From NCBI GenBank assembly GCA_040954595.2, contig CM082593.2, positions 558,001 through 622,000 of the forward strand: a stretch of 64,000 nucleotides of DNA, given 5' to 3'. The position numbers were made by a program, and so were the translations under genes. This DNA is from Balanoglossus misakiensis. Its lineage: Eukaryota > Hemichordata. The notes below the pieces were generated by a model, which had not been told where the DNA came from, searched no databases, and saw only the letters and a program-made list of their open reading frames with translations. This document shows positions 21,901-33,118 of the stretch, one piece after another (the first letter of the stretch is position 1; each line of letters begins with the position of its first letter).

Positions 21901-24900
21901 CTTCTATGTTGATCATAGATGCATCAGAATTCCAGGAGATGAACAAATGCATTTCAGGAGTTGAAAACATGACTTGGCAATCTCACCTCAAATTCCTGTT
22001 GTGTCATCACTCCTTCGTTAATCTTTGCTCTGGAGTAGCGTTTCAAGCAATGAGGGTGCTCGCGGATCTTCCTGTACATCAGTGGTTGTGTAAACATAGG
22101 TTCATCAAGTTCATTGTGTCCATGTCGTCTGTAGCACACCAGATCAATGACCACATCTTTTCCAAACTCAGCTCTCCACTCGGACGCAACTTGACACACA
22201 TACATTACGGCTTCAGGGTCATCGGCATTGACGTGGAAAATGGGAGCGTTGACGACTCTAGCGACGTCAGTACAGTAGGGGGAAGATCTTGCACGACGAG
22301 GGTCAGTGGTAAATCCAATCTGTGGAAAGGAAAGTTTGAAACATATTGAGTGTCTTTACCAAGAAGAGGTACCTTGTATATTTGGCACACTACATGTATG
22401 TACATGATTTGTTTATTACAACATAAGGTGACGTGAATGTCTCACGTTACTGAAAACCATATTTACCTGGTTGTTGACGACAACGTGGATGGTGCCATGA
22501 ACAGTGTACTCTGGCAAGTCTGACAAATGGAAAGTCTCGTACACCACACCTTGGCCGGAGAAGGCTGCATCACCGTGGATCAGTACACTCATCACCTGTC
22601 AAGATCATCATTGTTAGTGGTTACACCAAATGTCAGATTCCACACATGGTCAAGTAATTATCATCACTGTACAATACACATTCACAAAGTGTACACACAC
22701 ACACACAAACTCACATCAATAAAGAGTCGCAGACCTACAAAAGGGCTAGGTAGTAACTCCCACACATCAAAACACTCACCCGTTGGCCGTTATCGTCACC
22801 CTTGTAAAACTGCTCAGCTCTGGCTTTGCCCTGAACGACCGGGTCCACGGCTTCTAAATGAGATGGATTGGCCACCACAGCCAAGTGAACCGTCTTGTTT
22901 GTGATGTGGTTGAATCTGTCGTGGGCCATTCCAAGATGGTACTTCACGTCTCCAGAGCCTTCATCGGCCGCTTCAAGTTTAGAATCAAACTGACAAAACA
23001 GCTGCTCTAGTGGCTTACGACAAACGTTAGCAAGAACATTCAGGCGACCCCTATGATAAGAAAAACAGTTCACTGTCTAGGGTTAAAAACTTCTTACACT
23101 AAAATGTTGCCAAATGCAACAGAAATGCAAAATTTCTTTGCGTTTGGGCGATTCACGAGTTACAGGGTGTATTTACCTGTGTGGCATTCCAAAGATGAAA
23201 CTTTCCACTCCTTTGGCACTGCAGTGATCAATGATACACTTCAATGCGGGCACCAATACTTCACATCCTTCGAGACCAAATCTCTTCTCAGAAGACCACT
23301 TCCTGGCAAGGAACTCCTCAAACCTACCACAACAATGTCAAAGTAAAAATCAAAGCTTCATGGAATTTGGAGTTTCAAACTTCTTTCAACCTTCAATGAC
23401 TCCCAGTGGTGGGTTACAGCAACAGCCTTTTCAAGGACTTGCAAGGAACATACATTCCACATGCGCATTCCCAGACACAACGCAGGGTTGTTTTTATACT
23501 ATACCTAGTGGCCCGGATCAATCTTTCCAGGATTAATCTCTTATCCATCTTGGTGAACTTCATGGAATTGGGAGTTTCAAACTTCTTCCTGATCCAGTCA
23601 CATTGTTGTTTGTCATTGATGAACATGAACTCAACACCAATGTGTCGGCAGTAGGAATCCTACAGATAGCCAGCAAAAGTCATCAGACCATATGTGTGCG
23701 AGTCTGTCTCTGTCTCTATTTTTTTTTTACCTCTCTATTAAGTTTTTTATCTACTATAGAATTTCATGCAAGGCAGTCCATGGAATGAATTCAAACACCA
23801 GTCTACACAGAACATCTGTGAACAGGGGTTCGGAATAGAGAGGTATACATTAAGACAGAGCTCACTGAACTGTATAAACAGCTACCCTTTCCCACAAAAC
23901 ACAAAGAAATAATTTTATATTGCAAACTTCCAGGTCATTTTGACTTTTTCTCCTTCTACTGTTACCTCAAGTCTCTGAATAATGTCCTTCAGAGGCAGAG
24001 CCGATTGCTTTCCACCGATGTAAGTTGTCTGTGGCAGAGTGAACACTCTTTCCAAGTCAGCTTGACCTAGAGTAAAAAGAATACATCAGCAGTTTTGTCA
24101 TGCTTATATTTGTGGTATGTTTTGCTTTGTTTGTGTAAATAAGACTGAAAAGGCTACACTGTGACCTCCAAATGGGGACAATGCACTCACATGTAACCTG
24201 GCAATGGGTGGTGAATCCTGTCTGACTCCAATAATATTTCAATGAAATGACTCTCTTTTTCAATGATTCCCAATTGTAAATATCACACAAGACTCACAAG
24301 GGAAGTGTCAAATGATATTGCTGGTAGTGTGAATTGCTATGAAAGTGTATAAACAAATGAGTATCAAGGCCAACATAGCAGATGGTACTTCTGTTGTAAT
24401 ATACCAATGTGCACAATGCACTCGGGGATCCATCAAAGACAAAATTAATATGATCATATCTGCAACATAGTCAGCTGCAGAAATCATACTTACAAATACT
24501 GGATCAAACTGAAATCAAACTATTATATCAGTACCACAGACATTTATTATCATATCACTTCCAAAAGCTCACCATACAATGAATTGAACGTAGAAAATAG
24601 GTAAACAGAGAGGTATCAACTCAGGCTCCGGGTGATGGACCTGTCTGATGATTAATCCAATACATGTACATCATCGGTGCGACCTTTGTCCGTACATGGC
24701 CACATTTTATGAACAAGTATCAATAAAAGGTGATAAGATTGTCACTAGATGTATTATAAAGAAGTAGAAATCATGAAGAATATTAGAAAATCATCTTTTG
24801 TGCCTGTGTTGTGCTGGTAACAGCTGTGATGTAAAAGACATCATCTGGGAGGTGTTGAAGGTATGTATTGTACTCTTGTAACGGTACAATTGTACACACA

Positions 24901-27900
24901 GTTCTACTTCTAGTTGATCTGACACAGTCAAACACACACGACTGACACATAGAAAGTGACAATTCCCTGTCAACTGATCTGACTGTAAGGAAAAACATAC
25001 TGACATCACAAGCACAGATATCGTGAAGACCAATATCAACAGAGGACAGTAGAAAACTGTGTGTTTCGATACACACGGGTAAATAAACCTCACCCTGGTA
25101 CAAATCACAGAAATTGAAACAAAATAGAAATACTATAATCTACAGATCTACGTGTATAGATGTACCAAGGTTTCAATCTTACCTAACCAGGTTAACTCTG
25201 CAGGAATAACTTTGGCTGCATGAAGGTAATGTTACAAGAGAGAAGAGGAAAAAAACACAAACAGAGACATCAGTAGGATTACATGGTGTCAATAAAAATA
25301 AAGAATGAAAATAAAATAAATGTAAATATGTGTCTTTCACAAAAAATGAGTGTTGTCAACAGGGAAGACCATGTGTGAAATGAATATGCTCCAGACACAC
25401 ACACAGATAGGCATGCAGACACACAAAGTATGGCATTAGCTGCGAATGAGTGAAAGGTTTCCTCCTCCAGTTTTGAAGGGAAAATAGAGAAAATATTTAA
25501 TCACAAGAAGATGCGTTGTCAGTAGGAATCTGTAGTGTTATGGAATGATAAGAGAAGCAAAGTGTAAATGCGATGCAAGCAGAGCAGGAAGCCGTGGTTT
25601 AGGCATTTAGATTTGAAATAATCAAACAGCTGCTACAATCCTTATTTTCTTCTATGTATGCATGTTTGTGTGCAATTATATGTGTGCTTTCAAGGTACCA
25701 CTACATCTACCAGTAGTAGTAGAGTACCAGGTGGTTTTAATCAAATTTATTTCCATGTTTCTGATATACTATGATAAAGACCAGCATCTACCAGTACGTT
25801 ATCAGCTGGTGTTACATAAGACCCATTGTCTCAATAAACTCACTGGTGACTGAGGAAAATCATGCTTGTTAGAGAGCACATATATCAGAACCCATAACCT
25901 TATCAAATTGGTGTCACCATTTTCAGAGGCTGGCGTGTCGCTAAGAGAAAGAAATAGCCTTGTATTGTTACAGCGAGGCATAGCATGAGATGCGGCAGTG
26001 AAGGTCGGGGTAAGGTCATGTCAAACAAGGTTAGAAATATCAGTTATCTCTCAAAACATCTGTGAGGAAAAGACAGATCCGCACGGCTATTGAATTCAGG
26101 TCACCTGTCTAAACTGACAGATATTTTCTGGACACAAATGAGAGGAGGTTCCAATACGCACCTAATTTATAATGTTGCAGAGTGAGCTCTGTTGGGACGT
26201 TATCGTCCAGATCAGCAGAGCTAATTCCAAGAGGGTCCAGTTTGGCGATGTTATGGCCACGGATCTACAAGACAACATGAATATTAAAGGTTACATCACT
26301 ATCTTCTTCAAAATCATTTGCAAGCTTCTCCAAACTCACAGGGTACATTTACAAGAACTGAGATGTTTCAAGAGAAAGCCTAGAAAACCTGCATACGTGA
26401 CATCACAGGCCAATGAAGCGAAAAAGAACTACCAGTTTTTAGACTCTCAGTCAAACAACCTAAGAAAAACTTTGCATCTTAGCAACAGTTGCCAAGCAAC
26501 TTGAATCCTGTGTACCTGATAAGCCCTGATGATGTTCTGCACGACAAGATGATCTTCAATCAACTGCCTGTCCACTGTGACCGCCACCGCTGGTGATGTT
26601 GGTACTTGGGCGCCTGTCGGGGTTTGCATTGGTATTGTAATAGGTGCTGGAGTCTCGTAAGCTGAGCCAGGCATAGCACCTTCCTGAGCATTTCGAAAAA
26701 ATATGTCCCATGACTGTAAATGTACAAGAAAAAAGAATGGTCAGTTTGAAAAGTGAATATACACTTAACTCCAGAATTAAAGGCTCAAAATTCACAAGAT
26801 AGCCTTATAAACAAACCTGGGGATAAACACAAACACAGATATACATGTAGGAATGTGCATGCTTTTCTAAAAGTTTTGCTACAGCTTCTCATTTATCAAA
26901 TAAGTATTTTCTTTTATATGTAGATGTACCGTGTGGGTGTGCACGTACAGGGGGTAAGGTACATGTACTATCAGTCTGTCATAAAGTCAGTCTGACAAAC
27001 TTGTTCAAACACATCTCATTTGTTGTCTTGCTGTCAAGACTTCACTGCAAATTGCAATATCACAACTTTCTGATGTGGAAAACTGAGTAGCAAAGTTCAA
27101 CTTTGAAATAGACACATATTATCCTGTTAGCAAAGAATAATTTATGCTCTTATGTGAATATTACAAAATTATAAATTTGAAATCCTTTGTACTGAAAGGG
27201 CAGAAAATATATATATATATATATATGAGTTCCAGCACCATTGGACAAAAATCTCTGACTTCTTCAACTTTGCTTGGCTGGGAACAATAGAATCCCAAAA
27301 ATCTGCAGTCGCTATGCCGTGTATATCATAAAGGTAACAAGGTCAGAGGTCAACAGCCATCATGTGCATTTGTACACCTACCAGAATATCACACTGAAAA
27401 TTGGGTCACAGTATGCAGTCTGAATTTGGAAAACTTTGGGCTGTTGCTCTTTTTTTTGTATAATTTAAGAGGAAGTTTGAAGGTAAAAATACCACATCAT
27501 AAATATAGTCAAGCTGCTTGTAATGTGTCATTGTTCTTCATGTTTAAAAAAGTTTAATTGCCTTGCCCGATTTTGCATACAATAGGCAGTCTGGCTATTT
27601 TAGTCTCAGTTTAAATTCCTGGTAACAAGGTGACCGCTGGTGATTTCCATTTCATGCGACCACATCAGGTAGACTGATAACTGTTATCTGGGAAGAACTC
27701 TATCGTTGGCATACATGCATGGTATACATACATGTACCATATGTACCTTCACATTCAAATCAAATGATAAAGATGTGTGGTACCCGGAACACCCAGATAG
27801 ACTACTGTTGATTTACATAACAATCACATAATTGTTATGATGTTTCTATTTCAATAAAATGGTATCAGATGACTTGTGACCCATTCACACGCTTTCCAAG

Positions 27901-28431
27901 TAATCAACCTAGTATTTTATCTTCTTTGGCATTATTAAATAATGTGTATATATAGATGATCTATACAAAGCCAATGTTGTACTCACTTGGTCATGTCATA
28001 GGGGCTGGGTTCACACGTACACATACGTCAGCCAACTAAAATTGGGCATGAGGCGACACCAATTTTGCATGGGATTGAGCAAACTTAGGATACACCATCA
28101 TGGCAATCTCGCATGATCTATGATGTTCATATTATTTTAAGTATCTTCACTTTCACCGTCAGAGATGACACGACGGTGAAAATGAATGATTAATTAAATT
28201 TGCTTCGTGTGTGTATGTTGCCCTCACCTTATGTACACTATTCGGGTCGTCCAGCCATTGCTCGTACATTTGTTCAACGTACATTGAACTAGTCCCGTTT
28301 AAAAAAGGTTCCGTGGCCACAGGTGCCACATATCGTCTCTTTTGTACCCCGAAGGCACCACACAACCTTGTAGTCCTTTCGTGGGCCAATAAAGGCCTTA
28401 ACGTCTGAAGGAAAGTCTTAACTCTGTACAT
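18948..28431 (-). CDS. OGDH: 2-oxoglutarate dehydrogenase E1 component, mitochondrial, 18 exons
   Basis: Thiamine-diphosphate E1 of the 2-oxoglutarate dehydrogenase complex (TCA cycle, matrix). Exons in transcript order: 28431-28228, 26713-26516, 26264-26162, 24066-23966, 23659-23505, 23323-23177, 23050-22780, 22595-22467, 22319-21987, 21830-21614, 21332-21182, 20992-20865, 20602-20424, 20170-19970, 19811-19739, 19623-19460, 19322-19168, 19047-18948; 3,009 nt, 1,002 residues (human about 1,023). The start [20 protein letters not shown] is presequence-like. [20 protein letters not shown] and SWDIFFRN are the N-terminal lipoyl-E2/E3-interacting region. [27 protein letters not shown] and [14 protein letters not shown] form the ThDP site, and [15 protein letters not shown] is also conserved. 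The C-terminus keeps [20 protein letters not shown] (exon 3) lies in the region linked to Ca2+ control in mammals. OGDH and vertebrate OGDHL are equally possible descendants. Confidence 0.97.
23356..23387 (-). repeat. 32-bp duplicate of OGDH exon 5 inside the next intron
   Basis: 30 of 32 bases match 23558-23589 in the exon encoding [10 protein letters not shown]; the copy lies 202 bp away in intron 5, about 33 bp before the next acceptor. The match stops sharply on both sides and the copy has no splice sites of its own. Confidence 0.85.
25183..25215 (-). CDS. Candidate 33-nt alternative (cassette) exon of OGDH
   Basis: Lies in the 2.1-kb intron between OGDH exons 3 and 4. A long pyrimidine tract ends TTCATGCAG just before it and a consensus donor GTAAGA follows. 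It is 33 nt in the right phase (1-1), has no stop, and would add [11 protein letters not shown] between YKL and GQADLERV. An inner acceptor CTGCAG would give a 15-nt version, also in frame. The peptide resembles the end of exon 3 ([13 protein letters not shown]). Not proven; needs transcript support. Confidence 0.5.
26714..28227 (-). other. OGDH intron 1 (1.5 kb), no gene seen
   Basis: AT-rich intron with an (AT)10 microsatellite at 27207-27226 and several CATGTAC-type palindromes near 27700-27740. No coding exon recognised. Confidence 0.6.
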
Positions 28432-29644
28432 TTCGAGCTGTCTTTATGGAGACCTCAATATTGAGGACACTTGATCGCAGAATCGTGAACTACGTGCTTA
28501 TTTCACACAAGGATTTTTGTCGGGAAATTTCTGTATTCTCGGCTGTGGAACGTGTATCCCGTTCGAATAGATATTCACCCTCAGCAGAGTTGATTCCAAT
28601 TTCCTTGGGACAGTTACGTTCCAGGTAGAAACTTCTATTTTGTGCGCGAGTTCCTAGAAGGTTTCCACGAGATTTCACAAATTCCACCAGTTACGTTGTA
28701 GCGCCTGGCGTGCGTTGTCAATTTCAACATAAAAATCTTCGATGACACCGTTTCTTCCACAGTTTTCTTGTCGAATGACCAAACACAATCACTGTGCACT
28801 GATATCACATACAGGAGGAAACACTCTGTCGATCTCGGCAAAAATTACAGCTTGAAACACGTATGCGATTGACGACAGTGCACTGACCGCTACGCTAAGG
28901 GCTTTTACACAATATGCAAAACTGACATGACCTCTGATGATATGCACATGCGCGGCTAAAACGTGTAAAAGCCTTTTTGATTGGCTACCACTAGACGAGC
29001 CCCTTTTCATGTTACATTACCATGGCAACCATTCTACCTGAGCAATAATTTTTCTGAACGTCTTATACCTTCACTTGAAGGGAAAAGAAGCTAATACGAC
29101 GATAAAATGAAGGATTAAAACCATCCTAAATTGATTGACCGGGCCATATGTTTTCTAAAAAGGCCAATCATAGTGTCCCTTATTGAAGTAATTTTGTCGC
29201 ACTGAGAAAAGCCGCGTAAATCCAACCTGCGCAAGCCTCGGGAACCCCGCCCTCTCTACTGTACCGGCATCGTAAATCAGAGACAAATACAGCCGACATA
29301 CACTACAAACTGTAATATAGTATACAGCAGTTGAAATAAACATATTACACAATTCGATACATGTGTGACCATAATGGCTTTGACGTCTAATAGTTAGATT
29401 CTTAATCATTATGTCGGTGCAGGCACATAACCATTAATGGCTACCAACGTGACAGGCTATCAATGTCCATCATGGGTTAATGTTTCGATCAGGTGATCAC
29501 AACTCGTGACTAGCACTAGACTTTGTTTTGTAGGCCATTTTAAGATGTAGTCGTTCCAAAAGCAAACGCTGTTTGTAATCACAGTTCAACTTTTATGTGA
29601 ATGTGAGTAGTCTTCAACTTTGAATCTCATCTCAACTTGCTACC
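28432..29644. promoter_or_regulatory. Divergent upstream region of OGDH and the SLC15 transporter
   Basis: 1.2 kb between the two start codons, presumed to hold both promoters and 5' UTRs. An 11-bp inverted repeat (GGCTTTTACAC at 28900-28910, GTGTAAAAGCC at 28963-28973) is the clearest structure. No TATA box recognised. Confidence 0.4.
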
Positions 29645-32576
29645 ATGGCAACCAACTCCAGTGACATGAATGAGATAGGTCTTGCAGAACAGCAGGAAGA
29701 ATACAACGCTGTGGATGCAGCCGTCATGCACGAGAAAAGACCGCTGATATTGGAGGATGATGGTGACAGTAATGGTAATAGGCAAGATGAGAAAACAGAA
29801 GATGTGACAGCAACATCCAAAACATCAGTATCATTCAAAAGCAAAAGAGAAAGATTGCTAGTGACCATTTGCATATTATGTACAGAGCTTTGTGAAAGGT
29901 TGACATACTACAGCATCTCAGCAAATTTAGTTTTATTCTGTACTAGTGAGTTAGATTTCACCAACCAGGATGCTCTGACGATCAGTTTTGTCTTCACCGG
30001 TACATCATACTTTGTTCCAATCATTGGTGGTTTCATCGCTGATTCTATTGCTGGGAAGTTCAATGCTATTTATGGATCAGCCCTCATTTACTTTCTTGGT
30101 AAGTGTGTGTGCCTTGAGTGGCTTTGCTCATGTATCAGTTTGATCAACATACAGAGCTGTGAATAACAAAAATTGTGTAATATATATTTTTTCCAACCAG
30201 GTGCAATATTACTTCCAGTGGTAGCTATACCCTTTCTTGATTTAAGCGATGGTACGCACACACTGACCACAGAACAGCAGCGGTTCTATTACCTGTTTGG
30301 GTTGACACTCATCGCCATAGGAACAGGTGGCATCAAGTCAAATGTGGGTCCATTTGGAGCGCAACAAACAGAAGATCTTGGTCCAAGTGCGGTTCAAACC
30401 TTCTTTAGCTGGTGAGAATGGCTTTGTCATCACTATATATACACATTTTAGCATGATGTAGGGAGTAGAACAAGAAATTGTAGTGGTGCCTCCACTGTTA
30501 TACATGGAACAAAACTGATATAAAAGATGGACAAAAGTCAAAGCTAATGAATTGGTATGACCATACTGTTTCCATGGGAACTGATTGCCAATTGACAACT
30601 CTCTCACAGGTTTTATTGGTTCATCAATGTTGGATCAGCGGTCGCGTTTTCTGTTGTGGCGTACATTCAACAGGAAGTTAGTTTTGTCATTGGATATCTC
30701 ATCCCAGCTGTCACTATTTTCCTTGCCATTGTGTTGTTTTTGATTGGAAGGAAAAGTTACTTCATCCGACCACCAGAAGGTAGTTGTTTACAGACTTGTC
30801 TTACAATTGATTTCAAGGATCAGGTTAACAATGTGTCATGTTCATCTTTCAATAAGGCACCAGTGCCCACTAATTCTTTGTCATTGCAAGTACCTGCAGG
30901 TACTGATATTAATATATCAATATCTGGTATTATGTGCTTGATCTCCAGGAAGTGCATATTCCAGAGTTGTAAAGATCATCGGCCAAAGTGCAAAGCGAAT
31001 CCGTTCCAAATCTTTAAGTGGACACGAAGTGGAAAGTTGTCTGGATAGAGCCAAGGAAGCGAATGGTGGAAGTTACAAAGATGTTCATGTTGAGGAAGTC
31101 AAGGCTATCGTCCGGATCATTCCCGTTTTTCTGACCATCATTCCATACTGGACTGTCTACTTCCAGGTAGAAAATAGCAGAATTGATTTTGTAAATATTT
31201 TTGATGTTGAGAATTCATGAAGATTTTTAGAAGTTGAATAAATATTTTCATGTTTGGTTGTATGTTTTTCAAGTGCCAGAAATTACCAAGTACCTCTCTT
31301 TTTCACCTTGTTCAAACAGATGCAATCAACATACTTCTTACAAGGGATGGTTCTCAACCTGGAGCTCAGTGACAATTTTATGATGCCAATATCAGCACTG
31401 AATTTATTCAATATTGCAATAATATTAATAATGATCCCTCTGATGGATAGACTTGTGTACCCATGCCTTGAAAAGAAAGGATTAAATTTTACTCAATTGA
31501 GACGAATAGGTGAGTGTGTAGACAGATTTTCCTCAATCACTACTAGTTTAATTACATGTATAGAACTCTGTCTACATGTTCAGACAGCTAATAAATTATT
31601 TGAACCATTTTTACACCAGCATAAAAATTATGAAACTCATGAGGATTTGTTTTTAAATGAATATGCTTTTAGTACTCATCTTTCTGATGATTCCCATTGA
31701 ATCATTAACTCTGCAGGATTTGGAATGATTCTGGCCACATCCTCTGTGGTTGCAGCAGGTATTGTGGAAATATTTCGTAAAGAAGACGTTCATTCAGGAA
31801 TACCTAGAGAGCAGATCATCAACGATGAGATCTATTATGCTTCAAACATCAGTATCTTTGTGCAAATACCACAGTTCACTTTAATTGGAGCAAGTGAAAT
31901 ATTCACGTCAATTACTGGTGAGTATTTTACAGATTCAAATATAAGCTTTGTCATTTTATAGCCCTTTTAGTCAAAAAGTTGGTTACTCTTGTCAAATATA
32001 TTTTCCTCTAACTGATATGATTATATGTTGTGATTCTACTTAGGTTTGGAATTTGCATATTCCCAATCTCCGGCTTCCATGCAGGGCGTTGTCATGGGAA
32101 TGTTTCTACTCACATCCGGACTTGGAAGTTATCTGGGATCACTTCTTGTTACCATAGTAAATGCTGCTTCACAACGTAAGATTTTTAAGTCCTTAAAATC
32201 TGCCAAAACAATGGCTATGTTATGCATAGCTACACATACATTAGAAATATATCATTTCATCAGCAAAAATGACTAGCTTCTAGTACGTCATTCTCACAGC
32301 TCGAACTTCTTTTCAGCTAATAAATGGTTGCCAGACACAGACATCAACAATGGTTTCATGGAACGGTTCTTCTTCCTGCTGGGAATCATCATGATCGTTG
32401 ATTTCATCGCATTTGTTGTCATAGCAATGAAGTACACCTATGTTGCAAAAGAGGAACCTTTGCCTCTAGACACATCGACCACGACCTCACAGAGTAAATA
32501 TGGAACTGTGAATCATGGGATTGATGTCAGTGGTGATGGACAGCTGTCAATCAAACCTGATGACACAACAGTCTGA
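29645..32576 (+). CDS. Proton-coupled oligopeptide/histidine transporter, SLC15A3/A4-like, 8 exons
   Basis: Major-facilitator (POT/PTR2) transporter that moves di- and tripeptides or histidine with protons. Exons 29645-30098, 30201-30411, 30610-30779, 30949-31166, 31320-31509, 31717-31917, 32044-32175, 32317-32576; 1,836 nt, 611 residues. About 12 membrane segments are apparent. Family motifs: E81-x-x-E84-R85 followed by YY in TM1, the PTR2 word GGFIADSIAGKF, and FYWFINVGS. The first 70 residues are hydrophilic and contain EKRPLI (30-35), an acidic dileucine motif of the kind that sends SLC15A4 to lysosomes; a lysosomal location is inferred. The C-terminal tail is polar. ATG sits in a good context (ACCATGG). 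A poly(A) signal follows at 33113-33118. SLC15A4 versus A5 or an invertebrate paralogue needs a tree. Confidence 0.93.
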
Positions 32577-33112
32577 CACAGTGAAAGAACATTGTCAAAG
32601 GAGAGACTTTGGTTTAGAGCAGCTACAGCACAAACAGTTACCAGCTGCAAGTGTTAATGTTTATTCCGGAGCACGCTATATCATTTCTGACTATCCAAGT
32701 GTGCAATAGTGTTTCATCTATTGGATCATTTTTCCTATTTACCTATTCCATGATGCATTCAGAAAGTTATTTTATCAAATGATCATAGGTTTTTAAAGTA
32801 ATTTTATAACATGTATTCAGTGCTGCGCACAAAATGTATTTTTGAAGTCATTTTGACTTTAGAAACTTATAAGGTTTTGTATTATCTAAGATTTGAATGG
32901 ACCAACAAGTGTGCTCAATTTATTTGGTGTATGTTAAGAGAGAATGTCATGATAGAATGCAACATTCCGTTTGTTTTCATGTGTCAATGAATTTTTTAAC
33001 AGGAGACTAAAAACCGATTCTCAAAGAGCGCCCTCACACAACGAGTCACAAAATGTAAACGTTTCGATGTACATGATATTACAGAGACATGTGGGTGGAA
33101 CTTTAGTTTCCT

Positions 33113-33118
33113 AATAAA
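33113..33118 (+). promoter_or_regulatory. Likely SLC15-type transporter poly(A) signal
   Basis: AATAAA 537 bp past the stop, the first canonical signal on this strand. Confidence 0.6.

Noticed and set aside
24783-25108. Overlapping minus-strand open frames in OGDH intron 3 as further alternative exons
   Set aside because: They have no matching acceptor/donor pair in the needed phase and no similarity to OGDH.
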